Origin: Nostoc edaphicum CCNP1411
GTDB lineage: Bacteria > Cyanobacteriota > Cyanobacteriia > Cyanobacteriales > Nostocaceae
Assembly: GCF_014023275.1 (NCBI RefSeq)
Contig: NZ_CP054698.1
Coordinates: 744,001 to 808,000, forward strand
DNA length: 64,000 bases
Direction of reading: 5' to 3'
This document shows positions 26,578-35,476 of this stretch, piece by piece. The notes below the pieces were generated by a model. It had not been told where the DNA came from, did not search any database, and was given only the letters and a program-made list of their open reading frames with translations. Both the position numbers and the translations under genes were made by a program. How positions within the stretch are numbered: position 1 is the first letter of the stretch; each line of letters starts with the position of its first letter.

Positions 26578-26651
26578 GGCATTGGGCATTGGGCATGGGG
26601 CATTGGGCATGGGGCATTGGGCATGGGGCATTGGGCATGGGGCATTGGGCA
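26577..26651. repeat. Heptad repeat, GGGCATT type
   Basis: Alternating TTGGGCA and TGGGGCA heptads begin at the stop codon of rexT and run for about 75 bases with no opposed arm. Confidence 0.9.
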
Positions 26652-26767
26652 GAATAGTTCCGAGTTCCGTTAGCTGTAGCGGGGCGTTGAGCCAGTGATG
26701 AGTAGAAAAAGTAAGATTCCCTACTCAGCACTCATGACTCAGCACTCAGCACTCTTGAGCTACCTGT

Positions 26768-27547
26768 TTAAGAATCTTCTTGTTTTCTAATTTGTGTTTC
26801 TAAATCAGCAAAGATATCATGTTCTTCTCGAAAAACTCTTGGGGTGTGAGATAAACCTAAATCTGTAGAAAGTAAATCAATACCGTCGATAATTTTGGGT
26901 ATCTGAGCTTGATCGACTTGTAGACCGAGAAAGCATTTCTCCCTGTAATCCGGTCTTCCCTGAAATAGTTCGATCGCTCTTTTCAAAGGGCGCATAACCT
27001 GATAGGCTTTTTCAGCCTTCTCAATTGATGCTTGAGGGATTGAAGATTGCAGCCTAAGAATTGCTAGATCGATTAAATCTCTTGCCTCTACGCTGTCATC
27101 CGCGTAACGGTCAGAATTTGATAGCAGCTTAGAGGTAAAACAGTCATTAAGGCTTAAGCAAGGAACGAGTGACCACTTCGGATATCTTGGTGGGTCTACT
27201 TGAAAACGAGTTTCGGCAATAATTTCCGTTTTAATCGGCACATCATCCACAAAAACGATCATCCGAATTCCATATTGGTCAGTTGTACTGCGTCCAACTT
27301 GGATTTTACTTAAATCCCGAAATAATGCTTCATGCCCACTCTCAAAGACTACTGTCCGCAGATACTTATAGCCTTCTGTACCAACAGAAGCAATAAAATC
27401 AACGTCCTTACTCCAGCGATATTCTTCAAACTCAAATGCAAGAAGGGTTCCGCCACCGAAGTAAGCAGAACCCTTCCTAAGTATGTCCGAATCTAAAGAT
27501 TCAAGAACTGTGAGAATTTGATTATGGTGTTCAAACCTAAAGGTCAT
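26768..27547 (-). CDS. AbiEii/AbiGii-type nucleotidyltransferase
   Basis: This 259-residue protein resembles the nucleotidyltransferase toxins of AbiE-type systems. The substrate-binding and acidic motif reads YFGGGTLLAFEFEEYRWSKDVDFI, followed by a Lys in VPIKTEIIAE and the C-terminal pattern FTSKLLSNSDRYADD..EARDLIDLAIL. The ATG at 27547 overlaps the stop of the upstream gene as ATGA, so the two are translationally coupled. A bicistronic pair with an NTase second is the AbiE layout. The partner is not a recognisable AbiEi protein, so this may be another NTase toxin-antitoxin type. Toxicity is inferred only. Confidence 0.8.
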   Translation of the reverse strand: MTFRFEHHNQILTVLESLDSDILRKGSAYFGGGTLLAFEFEEYRWSKDVDFIASVGTEGYKYLRTVVFESGHEALFRDLSKIQVGRSTTDQYGIRMIVFVDDVPIKTEIIAETRFQVDPPRYPKWSLVPCLSLNDCFTSKLLSNSDRYADDSVEARDLIDLAILRLQSSIPQASIEKAEKAYQVMRPLKRAIELFQGRPDYREKCFLGLQVDQAQIPKIIDGIDLLSTDLGLSHTPRVFREEHDIFADLETQIRKQEDS

Positions 27548-27780
27548 AAACAAACTTGCAACCAGGATTTATAGCGTCTGGCGAGTTCCTGAAGAAAATT
27601 GAGTTCTTCACCTTCAAGATTATTAAATAGATTGTGATACTGCCAGCCACGCTCATAGCGACTCAGCATTTGTTCTGGAGTAAAGCGATAGACATCGGCT
27701 GTCTGCCAACAAATTGATTCCAGAAAAGGCAGCTTTTCGGGGACAATAACAGGATTATGTGTTGGTGTTGCGGTTGTCAT
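27544..27780 (-). CDS. Small partner of the AbiEii-type gene, possible antitoxin
   Basis: The ORF encodes 78 residues from the ATG at 27780; the frame is open for 20 more codons upstream but those read through a hairpin-like sequence. After a Thr/Pro-rich start comes LPFLESICWQTADVYRFTPEQMLSRYERGWQYHNLF, then an acidic patch NLEGEELNFLQELARRYKSWL. It has no recognisable DNA-binding motif. The four-base overlap with the NTase gene suggests a functional pair. I do not recognise the family; antitoxin is a guess from position and size. Confidence 0.7.
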   Translation of the reverse strand: MTTATPTHNPVIVPEKLPFLESICWQTADVYRFTPEQMLSRYERGWQYHNLFNNLEGEELNFLQELARRYKSWLQVCL

Positions 27781-27913
27781 AAATCTTTTATTGAACCTCG
27801 CATGACTAAAAGTCACGAGTGTGCGGCTTGCAGAAATCAACGACTTCCGGCTTATTTTAATTTTAGCTTTCGCGCCTTATATTTGGCCACTGTAATTTGA
27901 GAAGGACAAGTCA

Positions 27914-29146
27914 CTATAAATTATCTGGATTGGTGTAAACTCTTCCTTTCCAAGCGCCGCCGCGTCCTTGCCAGTGACGTAGTGCTGAGTCTAGAGTCAT
28001 CAGGGTATAGAGAAAAGCGATCGCAGGTAAGCTAAAAGCTAACCAGGGAGAACATTTATAAAATCGGATCGTGGGGTAGTAAGCCAACGCCATTAACAGC
28101 CATCCAAATAAACCTGTAAGTGCGATCGCCCAATTACTCCAAACTGCACCCAGAATTACACACACAGGTGGAACTAGATAAATCAGAGGCATTCCTACTA
28201 AAGTTCCCAATAGTAGTAATGGAGAATAATTCAGTTGGGTATAGGCAGTACGAGCAACCATATCCCAAATCGTCGCCAGCGAGTCATAGGGACGCAAACT
28301 GCGAGTCAAGCTACTCAATCCTAGCCAGATACGTCCTTGATTGGGCATGGGGTATGGGGCATTGGGCATTGGGAATGGGGTATTTTCCTTATCTCCTCTG
28401 CTTTTCTTAACAGCCTGAGCTAGGGCGCAATCATCAATTAAAGCTTTGCGAATGACTTGAATACCCCCAATTCGCTCTAAAGCTTCACGGGCGATCAGAA
28501 TAGATCCCCCAGCGGCGGCGGCTGTGGGATTGTTGGGATTATTCACCCAGCGGAAGGGATAGAGTTTTTGGAAGAAAAAGACGAAAGCTGGAATCAAAAG
28601 TTTTTCCCAAAAGCTTTCACACCTAAGTCGCACCATTACCGAAACCAGGTCTAAATCTTCCTGCACAGCTTTAGCAACCAGTCGGCGAAGATTAGCAGGA
28701 TCATGTTCGATATCTGCGTCAGTTAGCAAAAAATAATCAGGTGCGAGTTTACTAGCGCTTTTTATACCTTGTTCAACTGCCCAAAGTTTACCCGACCAAC
28801 CAGGAGGCAGTGATTCACCAGTGATAATATGCAACTGCTGGGGTTTACCTACAGCGTGTGCAACTCCTTCGGCAAAATTTGCTGTCCGGTCTGTGCTGCG
28901 ATCGTCTACCAAAAAAACGTTGAAAGAACCAGGATAATCTTGGAGAAGGAGCGATCGCAAACTAGTTGGTATCAATTCAGCTTCGTTACGCGCCGGAACG
29001 ACGGCACAAACCACAGGTAAAGATTGTAGCTGAGTTTCTGTAACCTCTAATTGTTGGTCTGTCCGCCAAAATTGTCCCCAAAAACACAGTAATCCTAACC
29101 AAATTGTCAAGGATAAGAGCATCAATCCTAATACAATTACATCCAT
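27914..29146 (-). CDS. hpnB: Hopanoid-associated glycosyltransferase HpnB with a repeat insertion
   Basis: This 410-residue family-2 glycosyltransferase has an N-terminal membrane helix (VLGLMLLSLTIWLGLLCF), the nucleotide-sugar motifs VVPARNEAELIP, FLVDDRSTDRT and LLTDADIEHDP, and four C-terminal hydrophobic segments. It is divergent from the squalene-hopene cyclase gene at 29269, which supports the HpnB assignment; HpnB is linked to hopanoid synthesis but its reaction is not firmly known. Between DDCALAQAVKKSRGDK and QGRIWLGLSS lies a stretch rich in Pro, Met and Asn (NTPFPMPNAPYPMPN) encoded by GGGCATT-type heptads at 28341-28384. The insertion keeps the frame. Confidence 0.87.
   Translation of the reverse strand: MDVIVLGLMLLSLTIWLGLLCFWGQFWRTDQQLEVTETQLQSLPVVCAVVPARNEAELIPTSLRSLLLQDYPGSFNVFLVDDRSTDRTANFAEGVAHAVGKPQQLHIITGESLPPGWSGKLWAVEQGIKSASKLAPDYFLLTDADIEHDPANLRRLVAKAVQEDLDLVSVMVRLRCESFWEKLLIPAFVFFFQKLYPFRWVNNPNNPTAAAAGGSILIAREALERIGGIQVIRKALIDDCALAQAVKKSRGDKENTPFPMPNAPYPMPNQGRIWLGLSSLTRSLRPYDSLATIWDMVARTAYTQLNYSPLLLLGTLVGMPLIYLVPPVCVILGAVWSNWAIALTGLFGWLLMALAYYPTIRFYKCSPWLAFSLPAIAFLYTLMTLDSALRHWQGRGGAWKGRVYTNPDNL
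28341..28384. repeat. Heptad repeat inside hpnB
   Basis: TTGGGCA, TGGGGTA, TGGGGCA and TGGGAA units run through the hpnB coding region. They match the intergenic patches at 3562, 24749 and 26577. Confidence 0.92.
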
Positions 29147-29268
29147 GACCTATTGCAAATTTTCAGCGACTCAGACAGAATACTATGTCTACTGAATATA
29201 GGAAAAATTTTTTTATCGGATTGTCGTATTCAAAACTAGTGTTGGGTGTTGAGGTTAAATAGTATTTG

Positions 29269-31182
29269 ATGCAAACACAAGACAGGGTAAAAGTCAATCA
29301 AGTCGCAGATGCGATCGCAGCCAGTCAAGAATATCTGCTTTCGATTCAAAATTCGGCAGGTTACTGGTGGGCTGAGTTGGAATCGAATGTCACCATCACT
29401 GCTGAAGCCGTCCTCCTCCATAAGATTTGGGGAACAGACCAAACCAGACCTTTACACAAAGTTGAAGCATATCTGCGTCAAGAGCAACGAGAGCATGGCG
29501 GTTGGGAACTTTATTATGGTGATGGCGGAGAACTTAGCACCTCAGTTGAAGCCTACATGGCGCTGAGGCTGCTAGGTGTACCAGCAAACGATCCGGCGAT
29601 GATTCGGGCGCAAGCCTTTATTCTCCAACGCGGTGGGATCAGCAAAACTCGGATTTTTACCAAGTTGCATCTAGCCTTGATTGGCTGCTACAACTGGCGC
29701 GGTATTCCCTCGCTACCACCTTGGATAATGCTGTTGCCAAAAGCTTTTCCTGTCAATATCTACGAGATGTCTAGCTGGGCGCGTTCTAGTACTGTGCCGT
29801 TGCTGATTGTATGCGATCGCAAACCTGTTTTTATCACCGATCCAACTATCAACCTAGATGAACTATACGCTGAAGGTGTTGATCGAGTCCGGTGGGAATT
29901 ACCCCAAAGTGGCGACTGGACAGATTTATTCCTCACCCTTGATCAGGGCTTCAAGTTGGCAGAAAGCCTGAATTTAGTACCCTTCCGTGAAGAAGGCATC
30001 AAAGCCGCCGAAAAATGGATTTTAGAGCGCCAAGAAGCTACAGGCGACTGGGGCGGCATTATACCGGCGATGCTGAATTCAATGTTAGCTTTGCGGTGTC
30101 TGGACTATGACCGAAGCGATCCCATTGTGGAACGAGGTTTGCAAGCAATTGATAACTTTGCCATTGAAACAGAAGATAGCTACCGGGTACAGCCTTGTGT
30201 TTCACCAGTTTGGGATACAGCTTGGGCGATGCGTGCTTTGATAGAATCTGGCTTTGCACCAGATCATCCGGCTGTGGTTCAGGCTGGAGAATGGTTATTA
30301 CAAAAACAAATTTTGGATTACGGTGATTGGGCTGTAAAAAATCGCCAGGGAAAACCAGGGGCTTGGGCTTTTGAGTTTGACAATCGCTTTTATCCCGATG
30401 TAGACGACTCGGCTGTAGTGGTGATGGCGCTACATTTAGCGAAACTTCCCAATGAAAAAATCAAGCAAGCTGCGATCGCTCGGGCCTTAAACTGGATTGC
30501 ATCTATGCAATGTAAACCAGGCGGGTGGGCTGCTTTTGATTTAGATAACGATCAAGATTGGCTCAACTCCATCCCTTATGGCGATTTGAAAGCCATGATC
30601 GATCCAAACACCGCAGATGTTACGGCTAGAGTACTAGAAATGCTTGGTGCTTGTGATTTGTCAATTGATAGTGATAGTTTAGAGCGATCGCTAACTTATC
30701 TTCTGCGCGAACAAGAAACTGAAGGCTGTTGGTTTGGTCGTTGGGGTGTAAATTATATCTATGGTACAAGTGGCGTTTTGTCAGCCTTAGCATTAATTGA
30801 CCCTCAAAGGCATAAACTCAGTATAGAACGGGGAGCAGCTTGGTTAGTTGGATGTCAAAACCCAGATGGTGGTTGGGGCGAGACTTGCCGCAGCTATGAT
30901 GATCCCAGTCTCAAAGGCAAAGGAAATAGTACTGCATCTCAAACTGCTTGGGCCTTAATTGGGTTGATCGCAGCAGGTGAAGCTACTGGGAAATTAGCTC
31001 TTGAGGTGATTGAACGGGGAATTAGCTATTTAGTGGCAACTCAAAAGCCTGATGGTACTTGGTTTGAGGCGGACTTTACAGGCACAGGCTTCCCTTGCCA
31101 TTTTTATCTCAAGTATCATCTGTATCAACAATACTTTCCTTTAATAGCTTTAGGTCGCTATCAAGCATTAACGAGGGAGTAG
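29269..31182 (+). CDS. shc: Squalene-hopene cyclase
   Basis: This 637-residue enzyme folds squalene into hopene, the step that makes the hopanoid skeleton, at the membrane surface. The catalytic acid motif is DVDDSAVVVMAL (the DxDD signature), and repeated QW motifs are visible, e.g. QEATGDWGGI, QCKPGGWAAFD, QETEGCWFGRWGVNYIYGT, QNPDGGWGE and QKPDGTWFE. The length is normal. The ATG at 29269 is preferred to the TTG just before it. It is divergent from hpnB, and the pair forms the hopanoid part of the window. Confidence 0.97.
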   Translation: MQTQDRVKVNQVADAIAASQEYLLSIQNSAGYWWAELESNVTITAEAVLLHKIWGTDQTRPLHKVEAYLRQEQREHGGWELYYGDGGELSTSVEAYMALRLLGVPANDPAMIRAQAFILQRGGISKTRIFTKLHLALIGCYNWRGIPSLPPWIMLLPKAFPVNIYEMSSWARSSTVPLLIVCDRKPVFITDPTINLDELYAEGVDRVRWELPQSGDWTDLFLTLDQGFKLAESLNLVPFREEGIKAAEKWILERQEATGDWGGIIPAMLNSMLALRCLDYDRSDPIVERGLQAIDNFAIETEDSYRVQPCVSPVWDTAWAMRALIESGFAPDHPAVVQAGEWLLQKQILDYGDWAVKNRQGKPGAWAFEFDNRFYPDVDDSAVVVMALHLAKLPNEKIKQAAIARALNWIASMQCKPGGWAAFDLDNDQDWLNSIPYGDLKAMIDPNTADVTARVLEMLGACDLSIDSDSLERSLTYLLREQETEGCWFGRWGVNYIYGTSGVLSALALIDPQRHKLSIERGAAWLVGCQNPDGGWGETCRSYDDPSLKGKGNSTASQTAWALIGLIAAGEATGKLALEVIERGISYLVATQKPDGTWFEADFTGTGFPCHFYLKYHLYQQYFPLIALGRYQALTRE

Positions 31183-31268
31183 GGAGTAGGGAGTAGGGAG
31201 TAGGGATGTGAGTATTTTCGATTCGCGTCTGAATAATCGGCGTTTTTGCACCCCCACTAAATTGAAAA

Positions 31269-31303
31269 ATGCCCAATGCCCAATGCCCAATGCCCAATGC
31301 CCC
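31269..31303. repeat. Heptad repeat, CCCAATG type
   Basis: Four to five CCCAATG units lie in the gap between shc and the convergent GGDEF gene. They are the complement of the GGGCATT patches. Confidence 0.9.
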
Positions 31304-31364
31304 AAGCGACGGGGCAACTATCCCTGCTCCACCCATAAGGGGATGGAGTTTCCCGTCGCTTTCA

Positions 31365-33383
31365 TTAAACTACAACGCGATCGCGTCCTTTTCTTTTTGC
31401 TTTATAGAGTGCTTCCTCGGCAGCATTAACTAAAGTAGCAGGCTCAGTTTCTATTGCCGGAATAACACTAGCCACTCCTAAACTCACAGTTAAAACAGCA
31501 GCAGGTAAACCACCAATGCTAGGATACTCACACTTAATCCCTAAAGCTTTTACTTGATCTCGAATATGTTCGGCAATGTCCATTGCAACCGTAATCTCTA
31601 CTTGAGCAAGAATGGCGAATTCTTCACCACCGTAACGAGCCACTAACACTCTACTGCTTTCTTCTCTAAAATCTCCTCTCTGGGAAATCACAAAAGCACT
31701 AGCAGTAGAAGAAATCATGCTCTTACTGTATGAAAAACTGCTATTATTTGGTGAGTGGTTGATGCAGTTACAGATAGTATTAGCGATTTGCCGTAAACAC
31801 TCATCTCCTGCCGAATTTCCGTAAGTTTTATTATAAATTTTAAAATAGTCAATATCGCACAAAATCAGTGATATGGGAGTGCTTTGACGAGCGGATCTTT
31901 GCCACTCAATTTGTAGGTAGGTTTGAAAGTAGCGGCGATTAACTAATTGAGTTAGTTCATCTAAGCTAGAGAGGACAAACAACTGTTGATTTTCTTGTTT
32001 CAACCGTTCAACATAACTATTGTTGAAATGCTCACTTTTTTTCAGATATTGTCGGAAATATAAACGATATAATTCACACGCAGGAGTACTGCGTAGGCGT
32101 AGCCCGTCGTTGACATCGCCTTCTAAATTAATTAACCCTATACTCTGTAATTTATATGCCAATGCTGGCTCTAATTTCACATAACTTGTAGTATTAATTA
32201 CTTCATAAAAAGCATTTCCCAATTCTGGCTCATCTCGTAGTGCTAACACATACTGCTTTAAATAATCGTGATAAATTCCGGCTTCTGTGGTTGCTTGTTG
32301 CAATAGCTGTCTTAAATCCCGTTGTAATCCACCTTTACCCACAAAGTGATACAGTGCCAATCGCACTAAATAAGGATTTCCTCCCACCATTGCCATCAAA
32401 CTGTCGGCATCTTTACCATCTGTCCAATCCAAACCGTGACGTTGGGCTAAATCCTGCACCTGCTCTTTGGTAAAGGGAGGTAAATTAATTGTTAAACCAA
32501 TATTAAACGGCGATTGAGTCAGTTTTGTGGGAATCAGAATTTCCGTTGAATAAACCAGAACCAGACGCAGCTTTTGCCAAATTTCTACCCTTTTGGCTTG
32601 TTCATGCCACGATCGCACTAACGGTAAAAATTCTCCAGCTATTTCCTGATACTCAAACACCCAATCCACTTCATTTAATACCAAAACAAGGGGACTTGAG
32701 AGTGCAGGCAGTAAATATTGTTGGAAATAGATAGAGCAGCTGACTTTGCTACCCATATCTTCGTGCCAATAATCATTGAGTTTTGGTTCTAGCTGTAACT
32801 CCCGACTGACGTTGGCACATAACCAGCGCAAAAATTTATCCAAACTGGCAAAAACTGCTTTATCTGCTTGCTGAAAGTCCAAAGTTACGGTGTGAAAGCC
32901 TTGTTTCTTAGCGCGTGCAAGTAACCGGAGAACCAGAGAGCTTTTCCCCATCTTCTTGGGTGCTTTGATGCAAATGACACTCCCAGCTTCAGCCATTTCT
33001 GCGTAAGCAAGTTCTTCAATTGGCGGGCGAGAGATGTAAAATCTGGAATTAAGGGATACTGACCCACTAGGAAATTCTAAGGATATCGCCGTAGCTGCTC
33101 GGTTGAATTCTTTAACTAACTGCTGATGTGCTTTGCTGAGATGATGATTTTCTAGAGTCTGACGGAAATTGGACTTATTTATCGGTTCTTTGGATAAACA
33201 GCTTAATAATTGCCATAAATGAGCAGCAATTTTCTTGACACGTTCTTCGCCGTAGTCAGCTTCACAGGCTATATTGGCATAGGTTTTTCCTTCCCACGAA
33301 GAACGCAATATCAACTCTTGGAGTGTCGTTAAACCGTTTGCTTGACTGGCTTTTAGTAGCAATACTATTTCATCTATAGTCAT
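31365..33383 (-). CDS. HTH - AAA-like ATPase - GGDEF diguanylate cyclase
   Basis: This 672-residue signalling protein has an N-terminal helix-turn-helix region (about 1-60) of the type found on vWA-MoxR-associated proteins, an AAA-like ATPase with P-loop IKAPKKMGKSSLV and Walker B VLVLNEVD (about 100-430), and a C-terminal GGDEF domain (about 465-672). The active site is YGGEEF, so it should make cyclic di-GMP. The upstream feedback I-site RxxD is absent; ESSR is found there. An insertion of about 35 residues (PNNSSFSYSKSM through FREE) interrupts the GGDEF fold. Residues GDVNDGLRLR come from a 30-base dispersed repeat at 32091-32120. Confidence 0.86.
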   Translation of the reverse strand: MTIDEIVLLLKASQANGLTTLQELILRSSWEGKTYANIACEADYGEERVKKIAAHLWQLLSCLSKEPINKSNFRQTLENHHLSKAHQQLVKEFNRAATAISLEFPSGSVSLNSRFYISRPPIEELAYAEMAEAGSVICIKAPKKMGKSSLVLRLLARAKKQGFHTVTLDFQQADKAVFASLDKFLRWLCANVSRELQLEPKLNDYWHEDMGSKVSCSIYFQQYLLPALSSPLVLVLNEVDWVFEYQEIAGEFLPLVRSWHEQAKRVEIWQKLRLVLVYSTEILIPTKLTQSPFNIGLTINLPPFTKEQVQDLAQRHGLDWTDGKDADSLMAMVGGNPYLVRLALYHFVGKGGLQRDLRQLLQQATTEAGIYHDYLKQYVLALRDEPELGNAFYEVINTTSYVKLEPALAYKLQSIGLINLEGDVNDGLRLRSTPACELYRLYFRQYLKKSEHFNNSYVERLKQENQQLFVLSSLDELTQLVNRRYFQTYLQIEWQRSARQSTPISLILCDIDYFKIYNKTYGNSAGDECLRQIANTICNCINHSPNNSSFSYSKSMISSTASAFVISQRGDFREESSRVLVARYGGEEFAILAQVEITVAMDIAEHIRDQVKALGIKCEYPSIGGLPAAVLTVSLGVASVIPAIETEPATLVNAAEEALYKAKRKGRDRVVV
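32091..32120 (-). repeat. 30-base dispersed repeat inside the GGDEF gene
   Basis: On the minus strand it begins GGCGATGTC and ends CGCCTACGC. It differs at two positions from the copy inside the sensor kinase gene at 34357-34386, and a weaker copy is at 4553. Its length is exactly ten codons. Confidence 0.85.
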
Positions 33384-33874
33384 TACTCATTAACTCTAAT
33401 TCAGCATGACGTTTTCTCACACCATTAAACTTTGCAACTCAATCTACCCTGCTTTGTATAGAGAGCAGCCAGTCTTGGTCAAAAAAGCTACAGATAAGCC
33501 TTGGCAATTTTTTGTATCCTTAAAAATTTGACGTGACTTAATCATAGAATTTTTTTTACAAAAATTTCCGAGTTTTTAGGTAATTTTATGTGATTTGAAC
33601 TACTTTTTTTCGACATATCTTAGAATGTAGATGCACACAATGTAGCTATTTTTTTTTCTAAAAAATTGCCATTGCGATCGCAACACAGGTTACATTCGTC
33701 TGTTTACCTTTTTCTAAATTCCATCCCAGTTGATGATATGGGCTGATATATCTCTGAACCTAAGTTACAGCCCGATAAAACCAAGTAGACGATTTGTCCG
33801 TAACAGGATCGTCAGGGTGCTAAGACAGCGTAGAGAGAGAGCTACAGGATATCTTCCTCATCGTACCAGCAGCT
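33384..33874. other. Divergent promoter region, no gene seen
   Basis: These 491 bases separate the divergent GGDEF protein and sensor kinase genes. I see no ORF, repeat family or strong hairpin. Sequences resembling control sites for both genes must be here, but none stands out. Confidence 0.5.
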
Positions 33875-35425
33875 ATGCATATCGAAGAACCCACTACCCA
33901 TGAACCGGAAGTTCCATTGTCAGTAAAAGATTCGCCGAGTTTGCCAGAACCAAAAGACTTATCTCAAGAAAATTTAGATGCTTGTCAATACTCACAAGCC
34001 GCCTTACAAATGGCATTAATCGCCAGTGGCTTGGGGTTGTGGGATTGGAATCTCATAACTGACAAAACCTATTATGATCCTCAGTGGAAGCACATTCTGG
34101 GATATGAAGTAGACGAAATCGACAACGATTATAAATCCTTTGAGCAACTTATACATCCACAAGATTTACCCAGAATTCGCCAGGTATTGCACGATTATCT
34201 CCAAGGATGCACACCAGTGTTTGAAGTTGAATTCAGAATGTTGACCAAATCCGGGGAGTGGAAGTGGATTCTGACTTGTGGCAAAGTATTTCAGTGGGAT
34301 AAATCCGGGAAACCAGTGCGGATGGCGGGGACGCACAAGGATATTACTCAGGATAAGGCGATGTCTACGACGGGCTGCGCCTACGCTACTCAACAATACC
34401 AACAATTTGAACAACTCCAAAGAGAAATTGCCCAACGCCAATCTACCGAAGACCAAATTAGGGAAAAATCACAGCAGCTAGAAACTACCCTTGATGAACT
34501 CAAATATACCCAAAAGCAGTTATTGCAAAACCAGAAAATGGCTAATCTCGGTCAACTGGTGGCGGATATGGCTAACGAAATTAACAACCCGGTTAGCTTC
34601 ATCTACGGCAATCTCCATCCCGCCAGTCAATATGCTGAAGACTTAATCAGAATCATAGAACTTTACCAACATCACTATCCCACACCCAGCCCAGTCATTG
34701 CCTTACATCTGCAACACCTCGACCTTAGTTTTGTGAAAACAGACTTTTTAAAATTGTTGTGGTCAATGCGAGCTGGCTCTGAGCGCGTCAAAGAAATTGT
34801 TTTCGCCTTGCAGAATTTTTCAAGCTCCGACGAAGGTCAAATGAAAAAGGTTGACCTGCATAAAGGAATTGATAGTGTTCTGAGAATTTTACAGCATCGT
34901 CTGAAAGAAAAACCTGATAGAGCCGGGATTGAAGTAATTAAAACTTTTGGTGAATTACCCTTAATCGAATGTTACCCTGGTGAACTAAATCAGGTATTTA
35001 TGAATATCTTAACTAATGCTATTGATGCCTTAGAAGAGAGGATGAAACATGATTATTCTTTTACTCCCAAAATTTTGATTAATACAGAAATTGTTAGCAG
35101 TCATTTATCATTGGTCAATAGTAATGAACCTTGGGTAAATGATAAACGACTAGGAAAAAAACACAAAATTATAATTCGCATTTTTGACAATGGCAAAGGG
35201 ATACTTCCCCATATCCAAAGACATATATTTGAACCATTTTTTACGACCAAACCAGTAGGCAAAGGTCAAGGATTAGGGCTATCAATTAGTCGGCAAATTA
35301 TAGTTGAAAAACATCAAGGTAAACTGAAGTGTAATTCTCAATTAGGTCAAGGTACAGAGTTGGTCATTGAAATGAATACAACAGCAAGACACTATGCCGC
35401 TATGAGAAAACACGCCAGCTTTTAG
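33875..35425 (+). CDS. PAS-domain sensor kinase lacking the phosphoacceptor His
   Basis: This 516-residue protein has a PAS domain (about 45-165; ASGLGLWDWN, WKHILGYE, WILTCGKVFQW), a coiled coil (about 172-222), and a histidine-kinase core. The ATPase part is intact: N-box MNILTNAIDALEE, G1 IFDNGKGI, F-box IFEPFFTTK and G2 GKGQGLGLS. In the dimerisation helix, where cyanobacterial relatives read AHEINNP, it reads ANEINNP; residue 234 is encoded by AAC at 34574-34576. Without this His, normal autophosphorylation is not expected. No membrane segment is present, so it is cytoplasmic. Residues near STTGCAYA come from a 30-base repeat. Confidence 0.88.
   Translation: MHIEEPTTHEPEVPLSVKDSPSLPEPKDLSQENLDACQYSQAALQMALIASGLGLWDWNLITDKTYYDPQWKHILGYEVDEIDNDYKSFEQLIHPQDLPRIRQVLHDYLQGCTPVFEVEFRMLTKSGEWKWILTCGKVFQWDKSGKPVRMAGTHKDITQDKAMSTTGCAYATQQYQQFEQLQREIAQRQSTEDQIREKSQQLETTLDELKYTQKQLLQNQKMANLGQLVADMANEINNPVSFIYGNLHPASQYAEDLIRIIELYQHHYPTPSPVIALHLQHLDLSFVKTDFLKLLWSMRAGSERVKEIVFALQNFSSSDEGQMKKVDLHKGIDSVLRILQHRLKEKPDRAGIEVIKTFGELPLIECYPGELNQVFMNILTNAIDALEERMKHDYSFTPKILINTEIVSSHLSLVNSNEPWVNDKRLGKKHKIIIRIFDNGKGILPHIQRHIFEPFFTTKPVGKGQGLGLSISRQIIVEKHQGKLKCNSQLGQGTELVIEMNTTARHYAAMRKHASF
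34357..34386 (+). repeat. 30-base dispersed repeat inside the sensor kinase gene
   Basis: Begins GGCGATGTC, ends CGCCTACGC; 28 of 30 bases match the copy at 32091-32120. It falls between the PAS domain and the coiled coil, where an insertion would be tolerated. Confidence 0.85.
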
Positions 35426-35476
35426 GTAATATTTAAGAAATCTATCAACACGAGCGTTGCCAACAGCATCGGTTGT

